Part shown: positions 18,714-27,274 of the stretch, one piece after another
Position numbering within the stretch: the first letter of the stretch is position 1
How the letters are laid out: each line of letters begins with the position of its first letter
Source of the DNA: Acidobacteriaceae bacterium
Lineage (GTDB): Bacteria; Acidobacteriota; Terriglobia; Terriglobales; Acidobacteriaceae
DNA: 49,052 nt
Assembly: GCA_025350325.1 (NCBI GenBank)
Contig: JANXYB010000064.1
Location: 1 to 49,052 of the forward strand
Reading direction: 5' to 3'
The notes under the pieces: generated by a model
The model's database searches: none
What the model saw: the letters and a program-made list of their open reading frames with translations, nothing else
Told to the model about the DNA's origin: nothing
Position numbers and translations under genes: made by a program

Positions 18714-20357
18714 ATGTTCTGTTACCAATGCGAACAAACCTCTAAGGGCGAAGGCTGCCAAACTCTAGGCGTATGCGGAAAAGACGAAACGACCGCGACT
18801 CTGCAGGACCTTCTAATTCACGTGACCAAGGGAATCTCGATGTACGCGCATCGTGCGCGCCAGCTAGGTGCGTCCGATCCGGAAATCGATGCCTTCACGA
18901 TTCGAGCGATTTTTTCAACTCTGACCAATGTCAACTTTGATCCCGATCGCCTTATTGAATTGATTCACGAAGCCGTATCGACGCGCAATGTGGCGCGCGA
19001 TCTCTATGAGCAAGCGAGCGCGACAGTCGGTATCGTTCCAACTGAGCTCGGAGGACCTGCGGCATGGATTCCATCTTCAACACTGGAAGGCCTCCTCGCT
19101 CAAGGTCAGCAGACTTTGTTGCCGGCTCGGTTCCTTACTGAGGGCAAAGAGGTCTCAAACCTCAAGGAACTCATACTCTACGGCCTCAAGGGTGTTGCCG
19201 CATACGCCGCACACGCCCTCGCCTTAGGCGCTGGCGATCCTCTTTCGTATGCAAAGATTCACGAGCTTCTCGACTTCCTCACGATGCCAGATCCAACCGC
19301 GGAAGAACTTCTGACGAATGCCCTCGCGGTGGGTGAACTGAATTATCGCGTCATGGAAATTTTGGATAAGGCTCACACTGAAACCTTCGGCCATCCTGTG
19401 CCGACCAAGGTTAGGCTACATGCCAGAAAAGGCAAGGCGATCGTTGTGTCAGGACACGATCTTCACGATCTCTTTGCGCTTCTCGAACAGACCAAGGGAC
19501 TAGGAATTCAGGTTTATACACACGGAGAGATGCTTCCCGCGCATGGTTATCCGAAGCTCAAGGCTTACGAGCATCTCGCGGGAAACTATGGCGGCGCGTG
19601 GACAGACCAGGCTGACGAATTTGCGGAATTTCCTGGAGCAATCCTGATGACTTCCAATTGCATTCAGGAGCCCAAGCTCAGATATAAGGACCGCATCTTC
19701 ACGTCGGGCGCAGTCGCTTGGCCAGGCGTTCTACATATTGCTGACCAGGACTTCAGCCCTGTAATCGCCGCCGCCCTTCAGGCGCCTGGCTATGCCGATG
19801 ATGGCCCCGGCGAAGAGATCACCGTAGGCTTTGGACACAACGCTGTCCTCGGTGTTGCGGATAAGGTGATCGACGCAGTGAAGGCAGGCGCCATCCGGCA
19901 TTTCTTCCTGATCGGCGGCTGTGACGGAGCGCGCTCGGGTCGAAGCTACTACACGGAATTGGCCGAATCGATTCCGGCTGACTGCCTGATCATGACGCTG
20001 GCCTGCGGAAAATTTCGCTTCAATAAGCTTGACTTTGGAGAGATCGGCGGCCTACCGCGCCTGCTCGATATCGGCCAATGCAACGACACATACTCCGCGT
20101 TACAAATTGCGCTGGCTCTAGCCAAGGCCTTTGAATGCGGCGTCAATGATTTGCCTCTCTCGTTAGTTCTCTCCTGGTATGAACAGAAGGCGGTGGCCGT
20201 ATTGCTCACCCTCCTCTACCTGGGAGTACGCAACATTCGCATTGGACCGACGCTGCCTGCGTTCCTCTCGCCCGGGGTGCTCGATCTGCTGCATGACAAA
20301 TTCAACCTTATGGCAATCGGCACCGCGGAAGAAGACCTTGCGGCGATGCTTGTCTGA
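18714..20357 (+). CDS. hcp: Hybrid-cluster protein (hydroxylamine reductase), class I
   Basis: Start at 18714, with GGAAGG seven bases before the ATG; the protein then begins MFCYQCEQT, as in the family, and has 547 residues. The N-terminal cysteines are at positions 3, 6, 15 and 21 (CX2CX8CX5C). This is the class I spacing that binds a [4Fe-4S] cluster, unlike the CX2CX11CX6C of enterobacterial class II. The hybrid-cluster ligands lie in the later TSNCIQEP, GGCDGARSGRSYY, LACGKFRFN and DIGQCND segments. Known activities are NO reduction to N2O at low NO and hydroxylamine reduction to ammonia. No Hcr reductase is nearby; the NapH-like gene follows after 87 bases. Confidence 0.97.
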   Translation: MFCYQCEQTSKGEGCQTLGVCGKDETTATLQDLLIHVTKGISMYAHRARQLGASDPEIDAFTIRAIFSTLTNVNFDPDRLIELIHEAVSTRNVARDLYEQASATVGIVPTELGGPAAWIPSSTLEGLLAQGQQTLLPARFLTEGKEVSNLKELILYGLKGVAAYAAHALALGAGDPLSYAKIHELLDFLTMPDPTAEELLTNALAVGELNYRVMEILDKAHTETFGHPVPTKVRLHARKGKAIVVSGHDLHDLFALLEQTKGLGIQVYTHGEMLPAHGYPKLKAYEHLAGNYGGAWTDQADEFAEFPGAILMTSNCIQEPKLRYKDRIFTSGAVAWPGVLHIADQDFSPVIAAALQAPGYADDGPGEEITVGFGHNAVLGVADKVIDAVKAGAIRHFFLIGGCDGARSGRSYYTELAESIPADCLIMTLACGKFRFNKLDFGEIGGLPRLLDIGQCNDTYSALQIALALAKAFECGVNDLPLSLVLSWYEQKAVAVLLTLLYLGVRNIRIGPTLPAFLSPGVLDLLHDKFNLMAIGTAEEDLAAMLV

Positions 20358-20368
20358 GTGCCTTGCGT

Positions 20369-20392
20369 CCGGGCGATGAACATTTCGCCCGG
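20369..20392 (+). terminator. Hairpin between hcp and the NapH-like gene
   Basis: A perfect 8-bp stem, CCGGGCGA and TCGCCCGG, with an eight-base loop starts 12 bases after the hcp stop. Only a weak T run (TACTTTCC) follows, so it may attenuate transcription or protect the hcp message rather than terminate fully. Confidence 0.5.
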
Positions 20393-20444
20393 TACTTTCC
20401 AGATAGAGTCGTAAAAGTGCGCCCTTTTTAGAGGGCAAGTCGGT

Positions 20445-21542
20445 ATGAATATGGAAACGATCGCGCCAACTCACAAGCAAGAAGACAGGAAAACGCTAGT
20501 CCGCCGTATTAGCCGCGATAGCTCGCAGCGGGTCAGGCTAATCGTTCAATGGCTGTTCGTAGCTCTGAATGGCTGGTTGGGGATCCAGTTCCTTCTCTGG
20601 GTTCGCTACTGCGAGCGCGGAGGCTTTGCATTAAGTGTTCCCAGGCCTGCTGGAGCCGAAGGCTGGCTCCCCATCGCAGGATTCATGAACACGAAGTATC
20701 TCTTGCTAACGGGACACGTGCCGGAAATCCATCCCGCCGCAATGGTGCTATTTATTGCCTTCGTGCTCATGAGCCTCTTGATCAAGAAGGCCTTCTGCTC
20801 CTGGCTCTGCCCAGTCGGAACTTTCTCAGAACAACTCTGGAAGCTAGGAAGACACGTATTCGGCCGCAATCTGTATCCGCCAAAATGGGTGGATATCCCA
20901 CTACGAGGGTTGAAGTACCTGCTTCTAGGCTTTTTCGTCTTCGTGATCGGCGCCATGTCCGCCGAGGCAATTCGCGACTTCATGTCTACGCCTTACGGTC
21001 TGGTCGCTGATGTCAAGATGCTGAATTTCTTTCGCGATATCGGGCAAACAGCGGCAATCGTCATCGGTTTGCTGGTTCTTGTGTCCATGCTGATCCAAAA
21101 CTTCTGGTGCCGATACCTCTGTCCGTATGGTGCGCTTTTCGGGATCGCTTCACTTCTAAGTCCGGTTAAGATTCGCCGTGATGCCGAGGCCTGCATCGAT
21201 TGCGGAAAGTGCGCGCGAGCATGTCCTTCCAGCCTCGCCGTCGATCAACTCGTGCAAATTCGATCCGTTGAATGCACGGCGTGCATGGCGTGTGTCGCCT
21301 CATGCCCGGCCGAGGGCGCTCTGCAGTTCTCGTTGGTGCCGAGAAAGGCATCAATACCGGCGGAGAGATGGCGTCGTCGTGCACTGTCACCTGTTGCCGT
21401 CGCAGCAGTTATAGTTTTTCTCTTCTTAGGCGTGGTCGTAGCAGCGAAGGCGACCGGGCATTGGCAAACTAACTTGCCAAAGGAAATGTACATAGATCTG
21501 GTTTCCCATGCGAGAGAGGCCAGTCACCCTGGCTTGGAGTGA
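20445..21542 (+). CDS. NapH/CcoG-like membrane polyferredoxin
   Basis: A 365-residue membrane protein with about five transmembrane segments, the last near the C-terminus. Two CxxxCP motifs (KAFCSWLCPVGTF near residue 125 and NFWCRYLCPYGAL near 222) are the hallmark of NapH, NosR and CcoG proteins. They are followed by two ferredoxin-type clusters, CIDCGKCARACP and CTACMACVASCP. Such proteins oxidise quinol or carry electrons across the membrane. Lying 87 bases after hcp, it may feed electrons to Hcp or to a periplasmic reductase. This is an inference from position; GAGGG lies nine bases before the ATG. No palindrome of the regulon lies directly upstream, so expression is probably from the hcp promoter. 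Confidence 0.85.
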   Translation: MNMETIAPTHKQEDRKTLVRRISRDSSQRVRLIVQWLFVALNGWLGIQFLLWVRYCERGGFALSVPRPAGAEGWLPIAGFMNTKYLLLTGHVPEIHPAAMVLFIAFVLMSLLIKKAFCSWLCPVGTFSEQLWKLGRHVFGRNLYPPKWVDIPLRGLKYLLLGFFVFVIGAMSAEAIRDFMSTPYGLVADVKMLNFFRDIGQTAAIVIGLLVLVSMLIQNFWCRYLCPYGALFGIASLLSPVKIRRDAEACIDCGKCARACPSSLAVDQLVQIRSVECTACMACVASCPAEGALQFSLVPRKASIPAERWRRRALSPVAVAAVIVFLFLGVVVAAKATGHWQTNLPKEMYIDLVSHAREASHPGLE

Positions 21543-21628
21543 ACCGTAGCTCGAACGACCGGGTGGATATCACAGCAACCACTGCTTTGATGCTGAACTG
21601 GTCAGCATGACATGTCCGCCGCAGCGAG

Positions 21629-22159
21629 CTACTTCCGCCGGAAACGGAATTCCGTTCCGATCGCCGCGATGGCGTGTCTGTCCAAAATCTGAATCGCGCG
21701 AGCGAAAACGATCGTCTCCTCGACTTGGATATGGTCGGAATAGAGTTGCTTGAGACGCGCGGTTTGGAGGCGCAATCGCTGCGCTTCCTCCAAACCTAAG
21801 ACGCCCGCCTCAATCCATTTTGAATAAAGCCGGTCGACCGACTCATGCAATTCGTTTGCCTCGTGATGATCGTCCTCAAGCCGGTCGATCTCGTCGAAGG
21901 ATTTCGCGTCAGACTTGCGCAGCCGTGGAAAGAGTGATTCCTCCTCATCCGCTGTGTGACGTCGCCCGCCAGTTCGAAAGTATTTAAGTGCTGCCTGAAC
22001 TGCACCCCGCTCCTCGCCAGTCAAACACCTGTCGTGCGCGCGTTCGACCACGACGCAGAGGATTTCGAGGAAGCTCTCGATTCTCCTGTGGCAGTCCTTG
22101 AGCATGCCAATCGGGTCATCAAAACCACTGTCGGGCTTCGCGCCAATCTGAATCGCCAT
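21629..22159 (-). CDS. Hemerythrin-domain protein
   Basis: A 176-residue single-domain di-iron protein from the preferred start at 22159 (GGGGG seven bases upstream); an earlier ATG at 22201 has no ribosome site. Ligand-like residues appear in order as LKDCHRRIESFLE, GRRHTADEEESLFP, LEDDHHEANELHESV and LYSDHIQVEETIVF. It may bind O2, NO or iron. The gene follows the radical SAM gene closely on the same strand and is probably co-transcribed from the promoter at operator C. Confidence 0.88.
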   Translation of the reverse strand: MAIQIGAKPDSGFDDPIGMLKDCHRRIESFLEILCVVVERAHDRCLTGEERGAVQAALKYFRTGGRRHTADEEESLFPRLRKSDAKSFDEIDRLEDDHHEANELHESVDRLYSKWIEAGVLGLEEAQRLRLQTARLKQLYSDHIQVEETIVFARAIQILDRHAIAAIGTEFRFRRK

Positions 22160-22219
22160 CGCTTTTCCCCAATTCCTACTGTTCCTATGATTGTCGTCCA
22201 TTCGATTGTAATTTCGCTC

Positions 22220-23368
22220 TCAAGCACCTTGGAGGACGTGCAGCGTAGATGCTGTTTTCATCTGTGCGGGCCGTTTAACGTACCCCTTAGGGACGTACGA
22301 GCAGCACGGCTCTTCGGCATGCGGATTGCCCGTCAAAGCGTGGGCGCGGGCTCGCGACCCACCACAAATCTCCTTAAACTCGCACGACCCGCACTTTCCC
22401 TCGAGCTTTGACGTGTCACGCAAATCGCGAAACAGCGGCGAGTCGCGATAGATCGTGGCCAGTTCCTGTTCACGGATGTTGCCAGCTGAGAGTGGTAGAA
22501 AACCGCTTGGGAATACCTCACCCTTGTGCGAGATGAAGACAAACCCCTTGCCGTCATTAAGACCGCGCGGCGCACGGCCTATCGCATCGACGGACCGCTC
22601 ATGCATGCTATCGGTATCCAGTCCCGCCTTTCGCTCGCCCGCTCTCTGTTGCAAGACAAACCGCCTGTAATGCTGCGCCTCCGTTGTCTTAATGTCAAAG
22701 CTCGCCGTCCTGGATAGGCTGTACACTTTTGCAAAGACCGACTCGAATTCTTCCGCACTCAACAGATCGCTTAGCTTTCCACGTCCCGTAGGGACTAGGA
22801 AGAAGACGCTCCAAAGAGTAATCTTCAGCTCCTTCATCAACGCGACAATTTGATCGATCTCAGCGATATTCCTGCGGCTGAACGTCGTATTGATCTGCAC
22901 CGGCAGGCCAATCTCGTTTGCCCAGCGAACCGCATCCAGCGTTCGAGCAAAGGATCCACTCATCCCGCGGAATGCGTCGTGGGTCGCGGCGCTCGCGCCA
23001 TCCATGCTCACTGCAAGCCGGGCAAGCCCAGCCTCTTTGAGCCTGATGACAATACCCTTCGTGAGCAAAGGTGTAGCACTCGGTGTCAGTGAAACCCTGA
23101 CTCCGACGCAGCGAGCATGGTCGATCAAATCAAAAAGATCAGGCCGCTTGATCGGGTCCCCTCCCGTCAGCACAAAAACTGGAACCCTTAAGGCCGCAAT
23201 TTGATCTATGAGATTTTTACCTTCATCGGTGCTGAGTTCAAATGGATCTCGATCCGGCTGGGCTGAAGCTCGGCAATGCACACAGGCCAGGTCGCAAGCC
23301 TGGGTAACTTCCCAGATCGCGATGAATGGGCGTTGGTTGAAGTCGATGGTGTTGATTTGCGGGTTCAT
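22220..23368 (-). CDS. Radical SAM/SPASM-domain protein (TIGR04053-like)
   Basis: A 382-residue enzyme. The radical SAM cluster motif is WEVTQACDLACVHCRA (CX3CX2C), and FVLTGGDPIKRPDL and VSMDGASAATHDAFRG are family core motifs. The C-terminal SPASM region CGSCEFKEICGGSRARA plus a final CCSY can bind auxiliary Fe-S clusters. The overall pattern, including SVFFLVPTGRGKL, resembles the TIGR04053 group and the heme-modifying NirJ/AhbC enzymes. The substrate is unknown. It has no Shine-Dalgarno sequence and seems to be leaderless. It is divergent from the Crp/Fnr gene and shares operator C with it. Confidence 0.88.
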   Translation of the reverse strand: MNPQINTIDFNQRPFIAIWEVTQACDLACVHCRASAQPDRDPFELSTDEGKNLIDQIAALRVPVFVLTGGDPIKRPDLFDLIDHARCVGVRVSLTPSATPLLTKGIVIRLKEAGLARLAVSMDGASAATHDAFRGMSGSFARTLDAVRWANEIGLPVQINTTFSRRNIAEIDQIVALMKELKITLWSVFFLVPTGRGKLSDLLSAEEFESVFAKVYSLSRTASFDIKTTEAQHYRRFVLQQRAGERKAGLDTDSMHERSVDAIGRAPRGLNDGKGFVFISHKGEVFPSGFLPLSAGNIREQELATIYRDSPLFRDLRDTSKLEGKCGSCEFKEICGGSRARAHALTGNPHAEEPCCSYVPKGYVKRPAQMKTASTLHVLQGA

Positions 23369-23402
23369 GAACTTATAAGACAGCCGCCCGCCGGCTCAAT
23401 GC

Positions 23403-23418
23403 AGTGACCAAAGTCCCA
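23403..23418 (-). promoter_or_regulatory. Palindromic operator C (radical SAM/regulator divergence)
   Basis: On the plus strand the site reads AGTGAC-CAAA-GTCCCA. Toward the radical SAM gene it lies about 42 bases from a predicted leaderless start, with TCTTAT/TTATAA as -10 at 23380-23373. Toward the regulator it sits only six bases before a -10 (TAAAAT, 23425-23430), covering the -35 zone, where binding should repress. Confidence 0.65.
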
Positions 23419-23436
23419 GGCTGCTAAAATCTCCGA

Positions 23437-24141
23437 GTGAACGCTGAACGCACTGACCTCGCTGCTGCCTTTGGAAAGACTGCTCTTTTGTCGAGCCTCA
23501 CGCCGGCAGAGTTGAAAACGCTCGCTGCGCGAGCAGTTCGAAAGATATTCAGTGCAGGAGAGTTGCTCTTTTCTGAAGGAGAGCCTTGCAACGGCCTGCA
23601 TATCATCGCCCAAGGAAAGGTCCGCATATTCAAGACCTCTGTAGGTGGCCGCGAGCAGGTTCTTGCGGTGAATGTTCCGGGCGAGTCCGTAGCAGAAGTG
23701 CCGGTCTTCGATGGTGGTCCATTTCCAGCTTCCGCTGTGGCGATTGACTATGCAGAAATTGCGTTCATCTCACGACGTGACTTTCAGGCGTATTGCATGG
23801 AGCATCCTGAAGTCGCACTTAAAGTGCTCCAGGTAGTAGGTGCGCGCTTGCGGCGCTTAGTAGGCATTATTGAGGAACTATCATTCACCACTATTCGCCA
23901 GCGCTTGATTTCGGCATTGCTCAAGCTCGCTGACAGCGAAGGCAAGAAGACCGCACGCGGCATCGAGTTTCAACTTCCCGCAACCCACCAGGAACTTGCC
24001 AATCAGCTCGGAACAGTGCGCGAGTTGGTTTCACGCAACCTCATGCGGTTGCAGGCTGAAGGGCTGCTGGATGTGGACGCGCGACAAATTGTAATAAGAG
24101 ACATCGTAGGTCTGAAGGGTCTTCTGGAGACGCCTTCTTAG
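23437..24141 (+). CDS. Crp/Fnr-family regulator, proposed nitrosative-stress regulator
   Basis: A 234-residue protein with a GTG start and no ribosome site; TAAAAT seven bases upstream suggests a leaderless message. The N-terminal cyclic-nucleotide-type beta barrel (FSAGELLFSEGEPCNGLHII, VPVFDGGPFPASAVAID) leads through a dimer helix to a winged helix. Its recognition helix is ELANQLGTVRELVSRNLMRLQ. The R-E-x-x-S-R pattern aligns with the CRP residues that read GTGA half-sites, matching the AGTGAC palindromes of the island. The N-terminal four-cysteine cluster of FNR is absent, so sensing may use heme, as in DNR, or another ligand. Surrounding genes point to NO. Confidence 0.9.
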   Translation: MNAERTDLAAAFGKTALLSSLTPAELKTLAARAVRKIFSAGELLFSEGEPCNGLHIIAQGKVRIFKTSVGGREQVLAVNVPGESVAEVPVFDGGPFPASAVAIDYAEIAFISRRDFQAYCMEHPEVALKVLQVVGARLRRLVGIIEELSFTTIRQRLISALLKLADSEGKKTARGIEFQLPATHQELANQLGTVRELVSRNLMRLQAEGLLDVDARQIVIRDIVGLKGLLETPS

Positions 24142-24156
24142 AATTCAGGGACTCGG

Positions 24157-24172
24157 AGTGACATAAGTTACT
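24157..24172 (+). promoter_or_regulatory. Palindromic operator D (second ric promoter)
   Basis: AGTGAC-ATAA-GTTACT is the most symmetrical copy. TACGGT at 24194-24199 is the candidate -10, again 21 bases after the site. The ric-like gene starts at 24218. Confidence 0.68.
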
Positions 24173-24217
24173 GCTCTGTTCTTTGTAGATCACTACGGTT
24201 GCAGGTGGAGAGTGCTT

Positions 24218-24949
24218 ATGCCCACCTCAACCCAGTCCATCCGCGAAATCGTTACCCAACATCCATCTTCAGCCAAAGTTTTTCATCGATTTGAAATCAA
24301 CATGTGCTCGCAGGCCGATCTATCGCTCGAAGGAGCGTGCCGGGAACTGCAACTGTCGATCGATCAGGTCCTCGAAAAACTCTCCGACGCGGAGGCAGAT
24401 GAACGGAGTGGCACGGCCTTAGATCCAGCAACTCTCTCTCTCGCACGCCTGATCCAACACATCGTCCGCGTTCATCATCATTGCGTTCGGCAGCAACTTC
24501 CAAGATTGGCCGAGATGGCGTCAAAGGTCGCGGCGAAGCGCGGTGGTCGTGCGCCCGAACTGCTAAGGGTTGCCGAACTCATTGAGCAGCTTCGTAGCGA
24601 AATGTATGCACATATCCAGAAGGAAGAGCAGGTTCTCTTCCCATTCATCTCGCAGATGGACCAGGAATCGATCGTTGCTTATCCGCCCTCGCACGCTTGC
24701 TTCCGTTCGGTCGCCCATCCGATCTTCATGATGGAACAAGAGCACGAGTCTGCCGACCACATTGTGGCCGAGATCATGCGGCTCACAAATTCCTATGAGC
24801 CGCCCTCATGGGCGTGCGCTACGCACATCGCGCTCTTTTCTGGGCTCCGCGATTTCGAGGCGGACCTCAGACAGCACGTCCATCTCGAGAACGACATCTT
24901 GTTTCCCCGTTCCCTCCACCTGGAAACAGAACTCAAAGCAAGGAGCTAG
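24218..24949 (+). CDS. Second RIC/YtfE-like di-iron protein, atypical N-terminus
   Basis: A 243-residue paralogue of the protein at 17809. The start at 24218 has GGAG seven bases upstream. The hemerythrin part keeps its ligands: HIVRVHHHCVRQQLPRLAEM, MYAHIQKEEQVLFPF, MMEQEHESADH and LRQHVHLENDILFPRS. The N-terminal domain has lost the CCGG motif: it reads FEINMCSQADLSLEGAC, with a single cysteine in the first position. Cluster repair chemistry that depends on the cysteine pair may therefore differ, perhaps toward NO binding or sensing. nnrS starts two bases after its stop, so the two are one operon. Confidence 0.9.
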   Translation: MPTSTQSIREIVTQHPSSAKVFHRFEINMCSQADLSLEGACRELQLSIDQVLEKLSDAEADERSGTALDPATLSLARLIQHIVRVHHHCVRQQLPRLAEMASKVAAKRGGRAPELLRVAELIEQLRSEMYAHIQKEEQVLFPFISQMDQESIVAYPPSHACFRSVAHPIFMMEQEHESADHIVAEIMRLTNSYEPPSWACATHIALFSGLRDFEADLRQHVHLENDILFPRSLHLETELKARS

Positions 24950-24951
24950 TG

Positions 24952-26307
24952 ATGTCTACGCTTCCGTTGTTCGAACCGTTCGTCCCTTCAGCCTCCACCG
25001 GAGACCATCCGGCAATCATTGCTCGTGAAAAGCAAAAGAGCCTCGTGCTCCGCGCGTGGATACTGACCGGACTTTTCTTTATGGCGTTGCCGGGCACTTT
25101 GTTGGGATTTTCGAACCTGATGGCGATCAGTGCACATCACGGTCTCGGCACATTGCCCGCCGCATGGATGGAAGGACACGGGCACGCACAGATGTTTGGC
25201 TGGATCGGCAGTTTCATTCTTGGCATTGGATTTTATTCGCAGCCCGCGCATGGCAGATCGGTCATGCGTCTTCCTCTAGCGTGCTTCATCCTTTGGGCAT
25301 CCGGTGTCGCTCTCCGATGGTTCGCAAACATTTATGGATGGCATTGGCTCGAACTGCTGCCGGTTTCTGCAGGATTTGAACTCATCGCGGTCATTCTGTT
25401 TCTCTGCGCGGCCTCCCGTCACAAGCTGCCAGCAACAACTCAAGCAGGCCGATTCAAGTCTCCGATGGAACTCTGGATGGTCTCGGTTTTGATTGGGACT
25501 GCAGGCCTCGCTGCAGCTGTAATCTTCAATTTTGTCGAGTGCATTCGATTGGCCATGCAAGGCGGCCCCCGGTCTTTTCCCCATTCGCTCGATCAGAAGT
25601 ATCTCGTATTGCTTGGCTGGGGATTTGTCGTTCCAGTCGTCTGGGGTTTTTCGGCGCGGTGGTTGCCGGCCCTTCTTGCAATCTCCAAGCCCAACGTTGA
25701 TTGGTTTCGCGCAGCACTATGCCTGGACATATCGGGTGTGTTATTTGGGGTAGCTGGCTTTTCAAAACCGGCGACGATTCTGTTCGCGTTGAGCGCAATC
25801 ACTATGGGACTTGCACTGCGTTTTGCAGAACGGCCCCATGTGCACGCCAAAACTGACGGCATTCATCCAAGCTTTTCAACCTTCATCCGTTTGGCTTATG
25901 CATGGCTGATAGCAGCTGGATCGATGAGTGTCTGGGCCGCGCATTCCGATCTGCACGGCGGCATTTGGGGTGCCTCGCGTCATGCGCTTACGGTAGGATT
26001 TGCGGCAACGATGGTGTTCGCAATTGGGCCGCGCATCCTGCCGCACTTCGCAGGCATCCAGAGTATCTTCAGCAAGCGCCTCATGTTTATCAGTCTGCTA
26101 TGTCTTCAGACTGGATGCCTGCTCCGCGTTTCCTCTGAACCTCTTGCTTACGAAGGTTTAGTCTCATTTGCATGGAAGGTGCTGCCTGTCTCAGGCGTGC
26201 TGGAACTGTCTGGAGTGTTGATCTTCGCTACCAACCTGGCACTCACATTTCTGATTGGTCGCTCAGCATTCGTCTTGAATATTCCGAGTGAACGGGCTGT
26301 GTTGTAG
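24952..26307 (+). CDS. nnrS: NnrS-family heme-copper membrane protein
   Basis: A 451-residue integral membrane protein with about 12 helices. AGGAG lies six bases before the ATG at 24952, inside the end of the preceding gene. GHGHAQMFGWIGSFILGIGF, KYLVLLGWGFVVPVVWGF and GASRHALTVGFAATMVFAIG are NnrS features, with conserved histidines for heme and copper. In other bacteria NnrS protects against NO, partly by limiting formation of dinitrosyl iron. Coupling with the second ric-like gene and operator D fits that role. It converges with the membrane-protein gene 34 bases downstream. Confidence 0.93.
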   Translation: MSTLPLFEPFVPSASTGDHPAIIAREKQKSLVLRAWILTGLFFMALPGTLLGFSNLMAISAHHGLGTLPAAWMEGHGHAQMFGWIGSFILGIGFYSQPAHGRSVMRLPLACFILWASGVALRWFANIYGWHWLELLPVSAGFELIAVILFLCAASRHKLPATTQAGRFKSPMELWMVSVLIGTAGLAAAVIFNFVECIRLAMQGGPRSFPHSLDQKYLVLLGWGFVVPVVWGFSARWLPALLAISKPNVDWFRAALCLDISGVLFGVAGFSKPATILFALSAITMGLALRFAERPHVHAKTDGIHPSFSTFIRLAYAWLIAAGSMSVWAAHSDLHGGIWGASRHALTVGFAATMVFAIGPRILPHFAGIQSIFSKRLMFISLLCLQTGCLLRVSSEPLAYEGLVSFAWKVLPVSGVLELSGVLIFATNLALTFLIGRSAFVLNIPSERAVL

Positions 26308-26341
26308 TTACGCGCAGACGAAGACGCGGGGCATAAAAGCG

Positions 26342-27274
26342 CTAGCTCCTGGTACCTAACTCATCCCCCGGGTGTGCACAATCATAAGTAGCTCCGAGCC
26401 ACGACCGGACGGGCCGGGCCTCCTCAAGATGAGGAAGAAGGGCCCACATTCCGATTAGCGCCAAGCCCACAAGGTTTGGAAACAACAGCGGAGCCATCGG
26501 CGGAGCGCCGTTGACTAGCCTGTCGAATAAGCCATAACCCGGCTCGACAAGATTTGCTTGAATATGAAACCAGAATCCTAACACGCCGACAAACGCCTGC
26601 GTCAGCATCACGACCAGACACACGTCCATGAACCGCCGGGTCACTGTAAGCACAAGAGGGACGATCAGGAATCCAGTAGCTAAGGCAGAGGAGATAACCG
26701 GAATCCATTCGGTTTTTGCGAAGAAGCCATTTGACGCATGATCGGTCAATGAGAGTACAAAATTTCCAAAGAAGCCGCCTAATGCCAGGAAAATCACCCA
26801 GCGAGCCCACTCTGCGCTGCGGGCGGCCACCATCCGGTTCATCAAAAGCAAAAAGCCCAGTCCTGTGTACGCCAGCGGTGCGGCAAACGGTGCGGCGTAG
26901 GTAAGGCTCTTGAGCGTTCGATCAAGGAAGAACCGGCTCTCCAGATGGTAGAGAACGCCGCCCAATCCAACTAGGACAGAAAGCCAACCAAGCGTATAGC
27001 CGACATCGCGCCAAGGGCTTTCGAAGTGCCCAATCCAGCGCAAACCGATCATGACGACCAGCACTACTGGCGCTCCAATAGAGAAGTACAAAGGAATGTA
27101 CTCCGCGGCTTTCTGGAAATGATTTACCGAGTGAGCAATGTAGATGTCTGCGGCGAGAATCGCAAGATTGGTCGTGACAAAAAGCTCGACCCAAAGCTGC
27201 GGGTCGTGTGCCCACTTAAGGCGTGGGTCGGCGACGATGCTCTGTAATCGAACTAGCAATCTACTTGTGGGCAT
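26342..27274 (-). CDS. Uncharacterised multi-pass membrane protein of the octaheme operon
   Basis: A 310-residue protein of unknown family with about eight transmembrane helices. The start at 27274 has GGAG five bases upstream and overlaps the octaheme cytochrome gene by 14 bases; an upstream extension would lie wholly inside that gene. Histidines near or inside membrane segments (YIAHSVNHFQ, GVLYHLES, SLTDHASNG, GFWFHIQANL) could bind heme or quinol, but no known motif is clear. Tight coupling suggests a membrane partner, possibly a quinol dehydrogenase, for the octaheme protein. I do not recognise a family and assign no enzymatic function. Confidence 0.85.
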   Translation of the reverse strand: MPTSRLLVRLQSIVADPRLKWAHDPQLWVELFVTTNLAILAADIYIAHSVNHFQKAAEYIPLYFSIGAPVVLVVMIGLRWIGHFESPWRDVGYTLGWLSVLVGLGGVLYHLESRFFLDRTLKSLTYAAPFAAPLAYTGLGFLLLMNRMVAARSAEWARWVIFLALGGFFGNFVLSLTDHASNGFFAKTEWIPVISSALATGFLIVPLVLTVTRRFMDVCLVVMLTQAFVGVLGFWFHIQANLVEPGYGLFDRLVNGAPPMAPLLFPNLVGLALIGMWALLPHLEEARPVRSWLGATYDCAHPGDELGTRS

